Shown: positions 7,891 to 17,090 of the stretch, piece by piece
Layout: each line of letters opens with the position of its first letter
How positions within the stretch are numbered: the first letter of the stretch is position 1
NCBI GenBank assembly: GCA_030682795.1
Contig: JAUXNJ010000008.1
Coordinates: 82,753-146,752, forward strand
Direction: 5' to 3'
DNA length: 64,000 nt
Origin: Sphingobacteriaceae bacterium
GTDB taxonomy: Bacteria; Bacteroidota; Bacteroidia; UBA7662
The notes under the pieces: model-generated
Told to the model about the DNA's origin: nothing
Databases searched by the model: none
The model's input: only the letters and a program-made list of their open reading frames with translations
Program-made: the position numbers and the translations under genes

Positions 7891-9108
7891 ATGAAACCTT
7901 CAATATCCCAAGTAGCACCCGCCGGAATCCTCCGGGCAGCCGTACAAAAAATTTCACAGAAGCTCAGGATGGGCGCAATGATTGCGGCCTTGTTAATGCT
8001 TTGGTCTGGTGTTGCTTTAGGCAGCAACCTTTTGCAAGTAGAAGTAGCTTTGAAGAATGCGTTTCGTGATGGCGATCGCTACTACTTCGACTTGTATTTG
8101 AGTCAAGTGGGACCAGTGCCCGTGCTGTTAGCTTTCTCCGACCTGGTCTTCGATCTCCAACCTAACAATGCTTTTATGAGCCTGCATTATGTGGCTGGTT
8201 CTGCCCAATTACAAAGTGCCTCTGGATTGCCGGTAGTTTACAACGAGCAATTTGATGTACAGCTGCTTAACCGCAACGGACAAATGATTGCCATGATCAA
8301 TGCCGATGCTCCCCTCAACGTTCAAGCCAGCAATTACCAATACAAAGTGGCTCAAATTGATGCCCGTCCCATGCAACACCGTTTAGGCCGTTTTTACCTG
8401 GCGAACTTCCGCGGTCAACTCAACGATTTTTCCATCCAAATGCGCCTCAATGCCGCTGGTTCTAACAGTAAGATGTATGGCTTCAATCCAGCCATGAACT
8501 TCCAAGCCGAAGTCGTGGAGTTGCTTTATAGCAAGCCTGAAGCTGGCGAACAACAAGCCCTTCGCAGCATCCAAGCCGAAATGCAGGGAAATGCGGTGGC
8601 AGTGGTCTGGGAAAGTGCCTATGAAAGAGACCTCCTGAACTTCCGTTTAATGAAGTCATTCGATGGTCAAAATTGGATGTTGGTTAAAGAGGTAGCAGCT
8701 CAAAATGCGCAACAAGCCAGAGAGTTGTATCGTGTGCAAGACGTGGCACCAGTGAAAGGACAAGCCGCTGTTAAAGGAGCGGTATATTATAAACTTCAAG
8801 CCAATGGTCAAAATGGCCTGCAAATAGAAAGCCCAGCAAAATTGGTCGTCCTTAGCCAAGCCATCAGCTTCAACGTATATCCCAACCCTGCGCGCGAACA
8901 AGTGCAGGTGCGACTCGCTGAACACAGCCAACTACAGAACTACGAATTACGGATCTACGACAGTGCCGGCCGCTTGGTCTTCCAAAGACAGCAGGAGGGA
9001 CTCGATCAGCCCGCCATCGACCTCTACAACTTTGCTTCAGGTGTTTATTTTGTGCAAGTTCAAAGCGGAAAACAACACAGCGCCAACCGTTTAGTTGTGT
9101 TAAAATAA
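7891..9108 (+). CDS. Secreted protein with T9SS type A C-terminal sorting domain
   Basis: A 405-residue exported protein. A signal peptide is visible: a basic N-region, then the hydrophobic stretch MIAALLMLWSGVALG ending near residue 45. This is long, so the Met at residue 27 (MGAMIAALL) could be the true start. Residues about 47-215 look like a beta-sandwich of the cohesin-like type often found in such proteins. Residues about 225-325 resemble a fibronectin-like module. The C-terminus (FNVYPNPAREQVQV, then LRIYDSAGRLV, then ASGVYFVQV) is a classic type A sorting domain that directs passage through the type 9 secretion system. Its function is unknown; it could be a surface or matrix protein. 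It stands alone between a promoter and a terminator. Confidence 0.9.
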   Translation: MKPSISQVAPAGILRAAVQKISQKLRMGAMIAALLMLWSGVALGSNLLQVEVALKNAFRDGDRYYFDLYLSQVGPVPVLLAFSDLVFDLQPNNAFMSLHYVAGSAQLQSASGLPVVYNEQFDVQLLNRNGQMIAMINADAPLNVQASNYQYKVAQIDARPMQHRLGRFYLANFRGQLNDFSIQMRLNAAGSNSKMYGFNPAMNFQAEVVELLYSKPEAGEQQALRSIQAEMQGNAVAVVWESAYERDLLNFRLMKSFDGQNWMLVKEVAAQNAQQARELYRVQDVAPVKGQAAVKGAVYYKLQANGQNGLQIESPAKLVVLSQAISFNVYPNPAREQVQVRLAEHSQLQNYELRIYDSAGRLVFQRQQEGLDQPAIDLYNFASGVYFVQVQSGKQHSANRLVVLK

Positions 9109-9123
9109 GCAGCTTCAACTCAA

Positions 9124-9148
9124 AAAAAGCCTTCTCACGAGGGCTTTT
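9124..9148 (+). terminator. Rho-independent terminator after the T9SS protein gene
   Basis: AAAAGCC and GGCTTTT form a stem around a short loop and are followed by CTGCG. The A-run before and T-run after the stem allow function in either direction. It lies 15 bp past the stop. Confidence 0.7.
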
Positions 9149-9210
9149 CTGCGTTTAGTCAATTTGGGTAAATGAGGGCTTGTGCTTATATTTCGTAAAC
9201 CTATAAGCTT

Positions 9211-9627
9211 ATGGAAAAGACCTATACCAAAGGCGACCTCACGGTATACTGGAAGCCGGACTTGTGCATTCATTCAGCTGCCTGTTTTAAGGCCCTGCCA
9301 ACGGTCTTTAAACCCAAAGAAAGGCCTTGGATTGATGTAAATGGTGCAGAAAGCGAAGCCATTCGCCAAGCCGTACTGGCCTGTCCCTCCAAAGCCCTCA
9401 GTCTGCAAGTCCACCTCACCCCTCCCAAGCCTAAGCCGCTCAACGAGGAACTAGCGTTCGTAACGGTCTTGCCCAACGGCCCGCTAGAAGTGCACGGAAA
9501 TATCGGCATGGAGCAAGAGGGGCGTGCCGTAGAATTCATCGGGAAGACGTACTTTTGTCGTTGTGGTGCCTCAGCCAACAAGCCATTTTGCGACGGCTCG
9601 CACCGACAGATCGGATTCCAAGGATGA
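9211..9627 (+). CDS. Iron-sulfur protein: Fer4_19 (YjdI-like) plus CDGSH domain
   Basis: A 138-residue cytosolic protein with two iron-sulfur modules. The N-terminal half matches Fer4_19/YjdI: TVYWKPDLCIHSAACF, then VLACPSKAL. The C-terminal half holds a CDGSH-type motif CRCGASANKPFCDGSH (about residues 115-131), which binds a 2Fe-2S cluster through three Cys and one His. It overlaps the following mnmH start (ATGA), so it is co-translated with the selenouridine genes. Its role is unknown. A link to selenium or sulfur chemistry, for example as an electron donor, is inferred from the operon only. A near-match promoter element (TATATTTC) lies just upstream of the gene. Confidence 0.9.
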   Translation: MEKTYTKGDLTVYWKPDLCIHSAACFKALPTVFKPKERPWIDVNGAESEAIRQAVLACPSKALSLQVHLTPPKPKPLNEELAFVTVLPNGPLEVHGNIGMEQEGRAVEFIGKTYFCRCGASANKPFCDGSHRQIGFQG

Positions 9628-10670
9628 ACAAAGGCGTTTCACGCATTTCAATCACAGATTTTTTAGCTGCTTTGCCCGGGGCTGTATGTTTAGATGTGCG
9701 TGCACCTGGCGAATATGCGGCTGGGCATCTACCTGGCGCGAGCTCGTTTCCGCTGTTCAGTGATGCCGAACGGGCCTTGGTGGGCACAGCGTATAAGCAG
9801 GAAAGCCCACAAAAAGCCCTCGAACTTGGCTTGCTGTATGTAGGTCCCAAGATGAGCGGTTTTGTGCGAGAGGCGCATCAATTAGCTGCAGGAAAGCCGA
9901 TTTTGATGTATTGCTGGCGCGGTGGGCAACGCTCCGGCGCCATGGCTTGGTTACTTGCGCAAGCCGGCATCGAGGTGCGGGTGCTCGAAGGCGGTTACAA
10001 AGCTTGGCGACAATATGCCCATCAGTTATTTGAGCAGTCTTGGTACATACGTGTTGTTGGCGGTTATACCGGCTCTGGCAAAACCGAAACCCTGCAGCAC
10101 TTGCAGCAATTGGGCACGCAGGTGCTTGACCTCGAGGCTTTGGCACGACACAAAGGCTCGGCTTTTGGAGGGATGGTAGATGACCCCCAACCCAGCAATG
10201 AGCATTTTATAAATCTGTTGGCAATGCGCTTGCTGGAAATGGACCCACAAAAACCGCTTTGGGTGGAGGATGAAAGTCGCATGATTGGCAGCATCAATTT
10301 GCCTGCTGCTTTTTTTAGTCAAATGGAAGCCGCTCCCTGTTATTTATTAGAAGTAAGTGTACAACGACGCATTAAACGCTTGTTGGCGGAGTATGGAAGG
10401 GCCAAAAGTGAGGTGTTGCAGCAGAATTTTAAGCGTATTGGCAAAAAAATCGGAGGTCAGCAAGTGAATGAGGCCCTGCAAGCCTTGGCTGATGGCGACC
10501 TCGCCACGGCGGCAAGTATTGCCTTGCGGTATTACGATAAGGCTTATGCTCTTGATTTGAAAGCTAAAAATCCTGCACAACTGCATAGCATTGTAGTAGC
10601 CCAGGAAGAAGCCCGCGTATACGCCCAAAAATTAATCGAACTTACAAACGAAGCGCATGAGCTCACTTAA
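9624..10670 (+). CDS. mnmH: tRNA 2-selenouridine synthase
   Basis: A 348-residue MnmH (SelU/YbbB), which converts 2-thiouridine at tRNA position 34 to 2-selenouridine using selenophosphate, through a geranylated intermediate. The N-terminal rhodanese domain has the active-site Cys97 in YCWRGGQRS. The C-terminal P-loop domain has GYTGSGKT near residue 147. The ATG at 9624 overlaps the stop of the Fer4_19/CDGSH gene as ATGA. A longer in-frame start at 9555 would add residues that only read the previous gene out of frame. The 3' end overlaps selD by 14 nt, coupling the enzyme to its selenophosphate supply. Confidence 0.95.
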   Translation: MNKGVSRISITDFLAALPGAVCLDVRAPGEYAAGHLPGASSFPLFSDAERALVGTAYKQESPQKALELGLLYVGPKMSGFVREAHQLAAGKPILMYCWRGGQRSGAMAWLLAQAGIEVRVLEGGYKAWRQYAHQLFEQSWYIRVVGGYTGSGKTETLQHLQQLGTQVLDLEALARHKGSAFGGMVDDPQPSNEHFINLLAMRLLEMDPQKPLWVEDESRMIGSINLPAAFFSQMEAAPCYLLEVSVQRRIKRLLAEYGRAKSEVLQQNFKRIGKKIGGQQVNEALQALADGDLATAASIALRYYDKAYALDLKAKNPAQLHSIVVAQEEARVYAQKLIELTNEAHELT

Positions 10671-11679
10671 ATTAACGGATTTCAGCAGTGGCTCGGGCTG
10701 CGGCTGCAAAATCGCCCCAGCTGTGCTCGACCAGGTATTGGCTGGTCTCGGCAAACGCCATTTTCCAAATTTGCTGGTAGGGCCCGAGCACCGCGACGAT
10801 GCGGCAGTGTACCGCCTTGGTCCCGATCAATTGCTCATAGCAACCACCGATTTTTTTACGCCCATTGTCAACGATCCGTACGATTTTGGTCGCATCGCGG
10901 CCACGAATGCCATCAGCGATGTGTATGCGATGGGCGGCAGGCCGATCATGGCGCTCAGCGTTTTGGCTTGGCCAACCAACAAGCTTGCGCCCGAAATTGC
11001 TGCCGAAGTGCTGCGGGGCGCACAAGAAGTATGCGATGAGGCTGGTATTCCGCTTGCCGGCGGGCACAGCATCGATGGGCCGGAGCCGGTGTTCGGACTT
11101 TGTGTAAACGGCCTCGCTAGCGATTCCCAGCTACGCACCAATGGCGGCGGCAGGCAGGGTGATTTGTTATACCTCACCAAACCACTGGGTGTGGGCATTT
11201 TGGCAGCTGCCCTTAAAAAAGATAAAATCAGTACCCCCGATTTGTATCGGCTGCTTGATATCACCACGCAGCTCAACAGCATAGGTACATTGTTTGGAGA
11301 TTTACCCATGGTACACGCCTTAACCGACGTCACTGGCTTTGGCTTGCTAGGGCATTTGCTTGAAATGTGCGCGGCTTCAGGCACGGGTGCTGAGCTCGAA
11401 TTGGCTAAAATTCCCTTGATTCCTGGATTGCAAGTGTACCTCGATCAGTTTCTCCTACCCGACCAGGTGTACCGCAACTGGAATGCCTTTGGCGCCCAGG
11501 TGCAAGGCGTTACTGGGGCCGAATTTATGTACCTCTGCGACCCGCAAACCAGTGGTGGCTTGCTCGTGAGCATCGACCAGCACGCCGCTCACAGCTTCGA
11601 ACAGCGTATGCAAGCTGCAGGCCAAGCAGTTTGGCAGATTGGTCGACTCACCAACTCAACTGGCATCCAAATCAGCTAA
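10657..11679 (+). CDS. selD: Selenide, water dikinase (selenophosphate synthase)
   Basis: A 340-residue SelD, which makes selenophosphate from selenide and ATP. The N-terminal glycine-rich segment GSGCGCKI carries the catalytic Cys15, plus Cys17 and Lys18. Position 15 is Cys, not selenocysteine. The ATP-binding AIRS domains follow (TDFFTPIVNDPYDFGRIAA, GGHSIDGPEP, DVTGFGLLGHLLEM, DPQTSGGLL). It overlaps mnmH by 14 nt. No selA or selB is in the window, so the visible use of selenium is tRNA modification. It faces aspS tail to tail with a 43-bp gap and no clear hairpin. Confidence 0.96.
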   Translation: MSSLKLTDFSSGSGCGCKIAPAVLDQVLAGLGKRHFPNLLVGPEHRDDAAVYRLGPDQLLIATTDFFTPIVNDPYDFGRIAATNAISDVYAMGGRPIMALSVLAWPTNKLAPEIAAEVLRGAQEVCDEAGIPLAGGHSIDGPEPVFGLCVNGLASDSQLRTNGGGRQGDLLYLTKPLGVGILAAALKKDKISTPDLYRLLDITTQLNSIGTLFGDLPMVHALTDVTGFGLLGHLLEMCAASGTGAELELAKIPLIPGLQVYLDQFLLPDQVYRNWNAFGAQVQGVTGAEFMYLCDPQTSGGLLVSIDQHAAHSFEQRMQAAGQAVWQIGRLTNSTGIQIS

Positions 11680-11722
11680 CTAAAGGGAATTGTAGCGGTG
11701 CTTTTAGCAGCTCAAGAATGCC

Positions 11723-13480
11723 TCAAGCGTTTTTTAAATGGAGTTCTTTCCACTGAATGGCATCAATAGGACCAGGAGCATCAATCATTACATCACGCCC
11801 TGCATTGTTTTTAGGAAAGGCAATAAAGTCGCGGATGCTTTCACTGCCGCCAAATAAGGCACACAAACGATCGAAGCCAAAGGCCAAGCCACCGTGTGGA
11901 GGTGCGCCATATTCAAAGGCATTGAGCAAGAAACCAAACTTCTCTTCCGCTTCTGCAGCGGTGAAGCCCAGCACCTCGAACATTTTGGCTTGTAACTGGC
12001 GGTCGTGGATACGGATAGAGCCGCCTCCAATTTCATTGCCATTAAGCACCATATCGTAGGCATTGGCCTTAATAGCACCAGGGTCGGTGCCTAGTTTATG
12101 TAAGTCTTCGGGGCGCGGCGCCGTAAAGGGATGGTGCATGGCCATCCACCGGCCGTTTTCCTCGTCGCGTTCAAGCAAAGGAAAGTCAAGCACCCAAAGG
12201 GCCTTGTATTCGTTGGGATTACGTAAGCCGAGTTGGTTGCCAAGCTCTAGTCGTAGTTCAGAAGCAGCCTTGAGGGTTTGGCCTTGATCGCCAGCCAATA
12301 CCAATAATAAATCGCCAGGTTGCAAACCTGCCAAAGTTGCCCACTTTTTCAAAGCGGCTTGGTCGTAAAATTTATCAACGCTCGACTTTAAACTGCCATC
12401 TGCCTCAAAACGCATCCAAACCATGCCTTTCATGCCAATTTGTGGGCGTTTAACCCATTCGGTGAGGGCGTCAATTTGTTTGCGTGTATAATCACCAGCG
12501 CCAGTTACAGGCAAACCAATTACAGCTTCCGCACTGTCGAAAACCACAAAGTTGGCGCCGCTGGTAAGGTCATTACCATAACCTTTGAGGTGGGCCAATT
12601 GCATGCCAAATCGGGTATCGGGCTTGTCGTTACCGTACAAGCGCATGGCGTCATCGTAGCTCATGCGGACGATTTCACCAATATCAATGCCTTTTACCTC
12701 CGTAAATAGGGAACGAAACATGCCCTCGAACATGCTCAGAATATCTTCGCGCTCTACAAATGCCATCTCACAGTCGATTTGCGTAAATTCTGGCTGGCGG
12801 TCGGCCCGCAAGTCCTCATCCCTAAAACACTTCACGATTTGAAAATAGCGATCAAATCCACCTACCATTAGCAACTGCTTGAAGGTTTGAGGCGACTGTG
12901 GCAAGGCATAAAACTCACCTGCATGCATGCGCGAAGGCACCACAAAATCGCGGGCCCCTTCAGGCGTACTTTTAATCAAAACGGGTGTTTCTACTTCCAG
13001 GAAGCCTTGTGCGTCGAGGTAGCGGCGTACCGCCTGTGCCACTTTGTGTCGTAATTCCAACTTAGCGCGCACGGGATTACGACGCAGATCGAGGTAGCGG
13101 TATTGCATCCGCAGGTCGTCACCGCCGTCGGTATCATCTTCAATTAAAAATGGCGGCAACTTGGCGGGATTCAAAATCTCCACTTTCCCGAGTTTGATTT
13201 CCACCTCGCCAGTAGGCATTTTATCGTTTTTGGCATAGCGTTCAATCACTTCTCCTTGAGCGCAAACCACATACTCACGGCCCAAACTTCGCAATGTGTT
13301 GAGTATCTCAGGAGCTGCTTTGCCTTCTTCTGCCATGAGCTGACTAATGCCGTAACGGTCGCGTAAATCTACCCAAACCATGCCGCCTTTGTCGCGCACT
13401 TTGCTTACCCAGCCACAGAGGGTAACCGATTTTCCAACATCAGAAAGGCGTAATTCGCCGCAAGTATGAGTACGAAGCAT
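11723..13480 (-). CDS. aspS: Aspartate--tRNA ligase
   Basis: A 585-residue class II synthetase of the bacterial type. The N-terminal OB fold ([32 protein letters not shown]) binds the anticodon. Motif 2 lies in [18 protein letters not shown], the bacterial GAD insertion domain is in the middle, and motif 3 is in [10 protein letters not shown] near the C-terminus. The length is normal. The leader upstream holds a small hairpin at 13498-13513. Whether the enzyme also charges tRNA-Asn cannot be told from the sequence. Confidence 0.97.
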   Translation of the reverse strand: MLRTHTCGELRLSDVGKSVTLCGWVSKVRDKGGMVWVDLRDRYGISQLMAEEGKAAPEILNTLRSLGREYVVCAQGEVIERYAKNDKMPTGEVEIKLGKVEILNPAKLPPFLIEDDTDGGDDLRMQYRYLDLRRNPVRAKLELRHKVAQAVRRYLDAQGFLEVETPVLIKSTPEGARDFVVPSRMHAGEFYALPQSPQTFKQLLMVGGFDRYFQIVKCFRDEDLRADRQPEFTQIDCEMAFVEREDILSMFEGMFRSLFTEVKGIDIGEIVRMSYDDAMRLYGNDKPDTRFGMQLAHLKGYGNDLTSGANFVVFDSAEAVIGLPVTGAGDYTRKQIDALTEWVKRPQIGMKGMVWMRFEADGSLKSSVDKFYDQAALKKWATLAGLQPGDLLLVLAGDQGQTLKAASELRLELGNQLGLRNPNEYKALWVLDFPLLERDEENGRWMAMHHPFTAPRPEDLHKLGTDPGAIKANAYDMVLNGNEIGGGSIRIHDRQLQAKMFEVLGFTAAEAEEKFGFLLNAFEYGAPPHGGLAFGFDRLCALFGGSESIRDFIAFPKNNAGRDVMIDAPGPIDAIQWKELHLKNA

Positions 13481-13497
13481 GGTTTGTAAGAATTGAG

Positions 13498-13513
13498 GCC
13501 GTAAAAATACGGC
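13498..13513 (-). other. Small hairpin in the aspS leader
   Basis: GCCGTA and TACGGC form a perfect 6-bp stem with a 4-nt loop, 17 bp upstream of the aspS ATG. No T-run follows it, so it is not a simple terminator. It may be a leader structure or chance. Confidence 0.35.
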
Positions 13514-13699
13514 TATTATTGTTCATTAAGAAACAGCAATGAGATTGGCCAAGGCAATATAAAACCACCTGCTGCCATCCGCTTGACTTTGGAAGGCAAG
13601 CCCTAGTAGCTTATTGTTTTAGACCAAGCTTTTTTGTCAATGATTATAAAAGGAGATGCAGATTTTAGTAAATTGTTTAACTTGCTTCTGAAAACGCCT

Positions 13700-15628
13700 A
13701 TGAAACGCCTGATAATTCTCCTGCTTTGCTGTAGCGGCATGGTCAGTGCTCAGCCTGTCCAGCTCATTGATAGTTTATTGCGGGTAACACGAGAGGCACC
13801 ACACGACACTTCACGCGCCGAAGCCTTTATTCATTTGGTGTATCACCATCGCAGCGATCGTGAAAAGGCAACTGCTTTTGCCAGACAGGGCATAAGTCTG
13901 GCGCGCAAAAGCAACTTTACCAGAGGCTTGTTCAACCTCCACAATCAGTTAGGTGTGGTATATGACCTCAAAAGCGAGTATCAAAATGCGCTAAATGCCT
14001 ATACGGAGGCCTTAAAGCATGCTCAGACGTTAGGGAGAGAGGATATGCTGGCCATGGTACATACCAATATGGGACTTACTTACAGTAATTTGGGGAGTTA
14101 CGACAAGGCCTTGGAGCAGTATTTTGATGCCCTAGAGCAATACAGTGACACAGCTAAGTACAAGGTATATCGGGCTAGCACTTACAATAATATTGGTATT
14201 GTTTATTCGCAGATCAAAGAGCGTCAAAAAGCTCGTGATTATTTTAATAAAGCAATCTCTACTTTGGAGGGTATTGATGACCCATATAATTATGCTGCCT
14301 TCATTACCAATTTGGCAAATGAGGATCGGGAAGCTGGGGCGTTTGAAAAAGCCATTAAATTGTTCGAAGAAGCGTATCAAAAGCACCTGCTCACCAACAA
14401 CCGTTATGGTCAAGCCATGGTGAAATACAATATCGGCATCTCGTACCAAGGCATGTTACAATACGATTTGGCTGAACGCTATTTATTCGAAAGTGCTGCT
14501 ATTCGAAAGGAAATTGGCGACCGCTTTGGTTTGGCAATGTGTTACAATATGCTTGCCAGTGGCTTCAGAGATAAAAAACAACTTGCTACCGCCTTGGTGT
14601 ATAGCGACAGTGCATTGGGGATAACAAAGGAATTGGAATCGGTAGATTTATATTTTAAAATATACAGACAGCGGTGGTATACCCTGCGCGAAGCTGGTAA
14701 ATTGGCGGAGGCACTCGAAGCGCATGTTTTATTCAAAATGTACAGCGATAGTATGAATGCGGAGGCATCCGATAAGCGATTCAAAGAGCTGGAAGTACGT
14801 TATGATGTTGCGCAAAAGGACCAAAAGCTTGCGCTAAACGAATTGGCATTGCGTGAACAGCAAGTGAGTTTACAGCGTCGAAATTTTTTATTAATCGCAC
14901 TAACATTGGTTTTAGTCCTCTTAGTGTCCCTAGGCTTGGTGCTTCGTTCACGTTATCGATATAAGCAAAAAGAATTGTTAGCGCATGCCGCTTTAAAAAT
15001 GCAGCAACAACAGCTAGAGGCTGTAATCAGTGCGCAAGAGGCTGAAAAGTTTCGTTTTGCTCAAGATTTACATGATGGCATGGGCCAATTACTCACGGCC
15101 TTACGTTTGAGTCTGGTCAAAAGCAACGCAGCTGAACCAAGCAAAAGCGAAGTGCTCGTAGAAGAACTTTACAGCGAGTTAAGGAATTTAGCCTATAACA
15201 TCATGCCTCAAACCTTATTGCGTAAGGGCTTGGTGGAGGCATTACGTGAACTCACAGAGCGTTTGCAGGGGAGTTTACAAAATCAAAGTATTGCATTTTC
15301 GTCCTTCGGCTTGGAAAAAAGATTGCCCATAAAGACAGAGCAATTGCTGTATCGGGTGCTTCAAGAACTCCTTTCCAATGTGCTCAAATATGCGAATGCT
15401 AGCCACATTGAGCTAAATGTGGTAGCAGATTCGAAGCATGTAAGTATCATGTTAGAGGACAATGGTGTGGGTTTTGATCCCCTTATTTTAGATCAGTCGA
15501 AGGGGCACGGCTGGGCGAATGTTCAAAGTCGCCTGCAAATGTTGGGTGCCAGTATTTTGGTGGACAGTCGTCCAGGCCGTCCAGGCACGACTTTCAGCAT
15601 TGATTTGCCGCTTTCGCCAAAAGCTTAA
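13700..15628 (+). CDS. TPR-containing sensor histidine kinase (HPK7/NarX-like)
   Basis: A 642-residue membrane kinase. The signal peptide (MKRLIILLLCCSGMVSAQP) is followed by an array of about six TPR repeats (roughly residues 45-340) and a coiled segment. One membrane helix lies near 397-418 (IALTLVLVLLVSLGLVL). The HisKA_3 domain has its phospho-accepting His458 in FAQDLHDGMGQLL, and the HATPase domain follows (ELLSNVLKYANA, LEDNGVGFDP). The TPR sensor probably faces the periplasm. The ATG at 13700 was chosen over an in-frame one at 13634 because it begins a proper signal peptide. The likely partner is the NarL-type regulator at 16160; tadA lies between them. Confidence 0.94.
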   Translation: MKRLIILLLCCSGMVSAQPVQLIDSLLRVTREAPHDTSRAEAFIHLVYHHRSDREKATAFARQGISLARKSNFTRGLFNLHNQLGVVYDLKSEYQNALNAYTEALKHAQTLGREDMLAMVHTNMGLTYSNLGSYDKALEQYFDALEQYSDTAKYKVYRASTYNNIGIVYSQIKERQKARDYFNKAISTLEGIDDPYNYAAFITNLANEDREAGAFEKAIKLFEEAYQKHLLTNNRYGQAMVKYNIGISYQGMLQYDLAERYLFESAAIRKEIGDRFGLAMCYNMLASGFRDKKQLATALVYSDSALGITKELESVDLYFKIYRQRWYTLREAGKLAEALEAHVLFKMYSDSMNAEASDKRFKELEVRYDVAQKDQKLALNELALREQQVSLQRRNFLLIALTLVLVLLVSLGLVLRSRYRYKQKELLAHAALKMQQQQLEAVISAQEAEKFRFAQDLHDGMGQLLTALRLSLVKSNAAEPSKSEVLVEELYSELRNLAYNIMPQTLLRKGLVEALRELTERLQGSLQNQSIAFSSFGLEKRLPIKTEQLLYRVLQELLSNVLKYANASHIELNVVADSKHVSIMLEDNGVGFDPLILDQSKGHGWANVQSRLQMLGASILVDSRPGRPGTTFSIDLPLSPKA

Positions 15629-15630
15629 GC

Positions 15631-15638
15631 TATATTTG
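15631..15638 (+). promoter_or_regulatory. -7 promoter element TATATTTG of tadA
   Basis: An exact TAnnTTTG match 3 nt after the kinase stop and 4 nt before the GTG at 15643. It suggests tadA has its own promoter and a near-leaderless mRNA even though it lies between two two-component genes. Confidence 0.6.
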
Positions 15639-15642
15639 CGTG

Positions 15643-16098
15643 GTGGAACTGGATTTAAATAGTGATGTGCATTGGATGGCAGAAGCCCTTCGAGAAGCGC
15701 AGAAGGCCTTTGACAAAGGCGAGGTACCTGTTGGGGCGGTGGTTGTATCTGGCAACAAAATTATTGGCCGCGGACATAATCTTACCGAGCAACTGAATGA
15801 TGTAACTGCTCATGCCGAAATGCAGGCCATAACTGCAGCTGCTAATTATTTAGGTGGAAAGTATTTACAAGGGTGTACACTTTTTGTAACGCTGGAGCCA
15901 TGTGTCATGTGTGCAGGAGCTTTGTATTGGTCCCAAGTAAGCCGTATTGTAGTAGCTGCTGCTGATTCCAAAAGAGGATATTCGTTACATGGTAATTTGC
16001 TTCATCCTAAAACCAGGTATGAGCAGGGATTGCTTGCAAACGATGCAACTGACTTATTAAAACGGTTTTTTACGCAAATGCGCCATTCGAAGTCATAG
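15643..16098 (+). CDS. tadA: tRNA adenosine(34) deaminase
   Basis: A 151-residue cytidine/deoxycytidylate-deaminase-fold enzyme that converts A34 to inosine in tRNA-Arg. The zinc site is complete: the catalytic HAE in TAHAEMQAI and the two Cys in LEPCVMCAGA. The start is uncertain. GTG codons at 15640 and 15643 and ATG at 15676 are in frame. GTG 15643 lies exactly 4 nt past the promoter element, as in other genes here. It also keeps the HWM segment that aligns with the family N-terminus, which the ATG would lose. It interrupts a histidine kinase/response regulator pair. Confidence 0.93.
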   Translation: MELDLNSDVHWMAEALREAQKAFDKGEVPVGAVVVSGNKIIGRGHNLTEQLNDVTAHAEMQAITAAANYLGGKYLQGCTLFVTLEPCVMCAGALYWSQVSRIVVAAADSKRGYSLHGNLLHPKTRYEQGLLANDATDLLKRFFTQMRHSKS

Positions 16099-16159
16099 CA
16101 TTTTCAGGAACTCTAAAATGTGGTTATATTGAGGCGTAGCGAACCAAAACAACCTAAGC

Positions 16160-16792
16160 ATGATAGAAACTAAAAAGTGGCGATTGATGCTTGTAGACGA
16201 CCATCAGATTTTGCTTGATGGGATTAAAACCCTCCTAAATGCGGAGTTAGACCTCGAAATTGTAGGCGAGGCTTCTGGTGCACGCACCGCAAAGCAGTTA
16301 TTAGGCTTTGCTCAGCCCGACTTAATGGTAACGGATTTAAGTTTGCCAGATACAGTACATACCGATTTCATAAAGGAAATACGTTCACTTTACCCCAAAC
16401 TCAAAATATTGGTTTTGAGTATGCACGATGAACAGGCCATTATCAAAGACGTACTCAAGGCTGGTGCAAATGGCTATGTCCTTAAAAATAATTCCCGGGA
16501 AGAATTGGTGAAGGCCATTCGAAATGTATTAATGGGAGCGGCTTATGTGAGTCCTGATGTTAGCCTTCGTTTATTAGAAGCTGAACAGCGCGTGCATTCG
16601 TCACATCTTACCGAACGGGAAATTGAAATAGTAAGACTTATTGCTAATGAGCTAAGCAATAAACAAATTGCCGATAAGTTGTTCATCAGCGAACGCACAG
16701 TTGAATCGCATCGCAAAAACATTTTTCGAAAAGCAGGGGCACATACCGTGGTTGGCGTGGTAAGGTATGCGATGGATCATAAATTGCTTTGA
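16160..16792 (+). CDS. Response regulator, NarL/LuxR family
   Basis: A 210-residue regulator. The receiver domain (MLVDDHQILLDGI, phospho-acceptor Asp near residue 60 in MVTDLSLPD, VLSMHDE, Lys in YVLKNN) is joined to a C-terminal GerE-type HTH (LTEREIEIVRLIANELSNKQ, then RTVESHRKNIF). It is the natural partner of the HPK7 kinase at 13700-15628. Two bases of the pattern seen in its HTH recur in the stand-alone HTH protein 100 bp downstream, which looks like a copy of this output domain. Targets are unknown. Confidence 0.95.
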   Translation: MIETKKWRLMLVDDHQILLDGIKTLLNAELDLEIVGEASGARTAKQLLGFAQPDLMVTDLSLPDTVHTDFIKEIRSLYPKLKILVLSMHDEQAIIKDVLKAGANGYVLKNNSREELVKAIRNVLMGAAYVSPDVSLRLLEAEQRVHSSHLTEREIEIVRLIANELSNKQIADKLFISERTVESHRKNIFRKAGAHTVVGVVRYAMDHKLL

Positions 16793-16820
16793 GGATATAT
16801 TGGGCGTTTTTGCTATGAAA

Positions 16821-16840
16821 AATACCATAAATTAGGTATT
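16821..16840. promoter_or_regulatory. Palindrome AATACC-N8-GGTATT upstream of the stand-alone HTH gene
   Basis: A 20-bp inverted repeat, 52 bp before the ATG at 16893. It matches the palindrome after the same gene (17091-17110) at 16 of 20 positions. NarL-family regulators often bind pairs of 7-bp half-sites, and the spacing here would fit, so an operator is plausible. No T-run follows it. Confidence 0.4.
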
Positions 16841-16892
16841 GACTCGGATAAAAATTGCCACTAGCTTGCGATACAAACTAGACTTACATCCA

Positions 16893-17090
16893 ATGCTAAG
16901 CTTAACCAAAAAACAACGTGAAATTTTGGGGCTCATCTATGCTGAGCTCAGCAATCGTGAAATAGCTGATAAATTAGAGATCAGTATTCGTACTGTTGAA
17001 ACGCACCGGAAGAATATTTATAAAAAAACCGGCACGTCTGGCATCGTGGGTTTGATCAAATATGGGCTTTCTAATAGGCTGATTCAATAA
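16893..17090 (+). CDS. Stand-alone LuxR-type HTH protein (65 aa)
   Basis: A 65-residue protein consisting only of a GerE/LuxR HTH (LTKKQREILGLIYAELSNRE, then RTVETHRKNIYKK). By hand alignment, 32 of 61 residues are identical to the HTH of the regulator at 16160-16792, so it is probably a duplicate that lost the receiver. The ATG at 16893 starts at the domain boundary. A TTG at 16839 would add 18 residues without similarity. It is flanked by two related palindromes. It may bind the same sites as the full-length regulator without phosphorylation control, or form heterodimers with it; this is inference. Confidence 0.8.
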   Translation: MLSLTKKQREILGLIYAELSNREIADKLEISIRTVETHRKNIYKKTGTSGIVGLIKYGLSNRLIQ

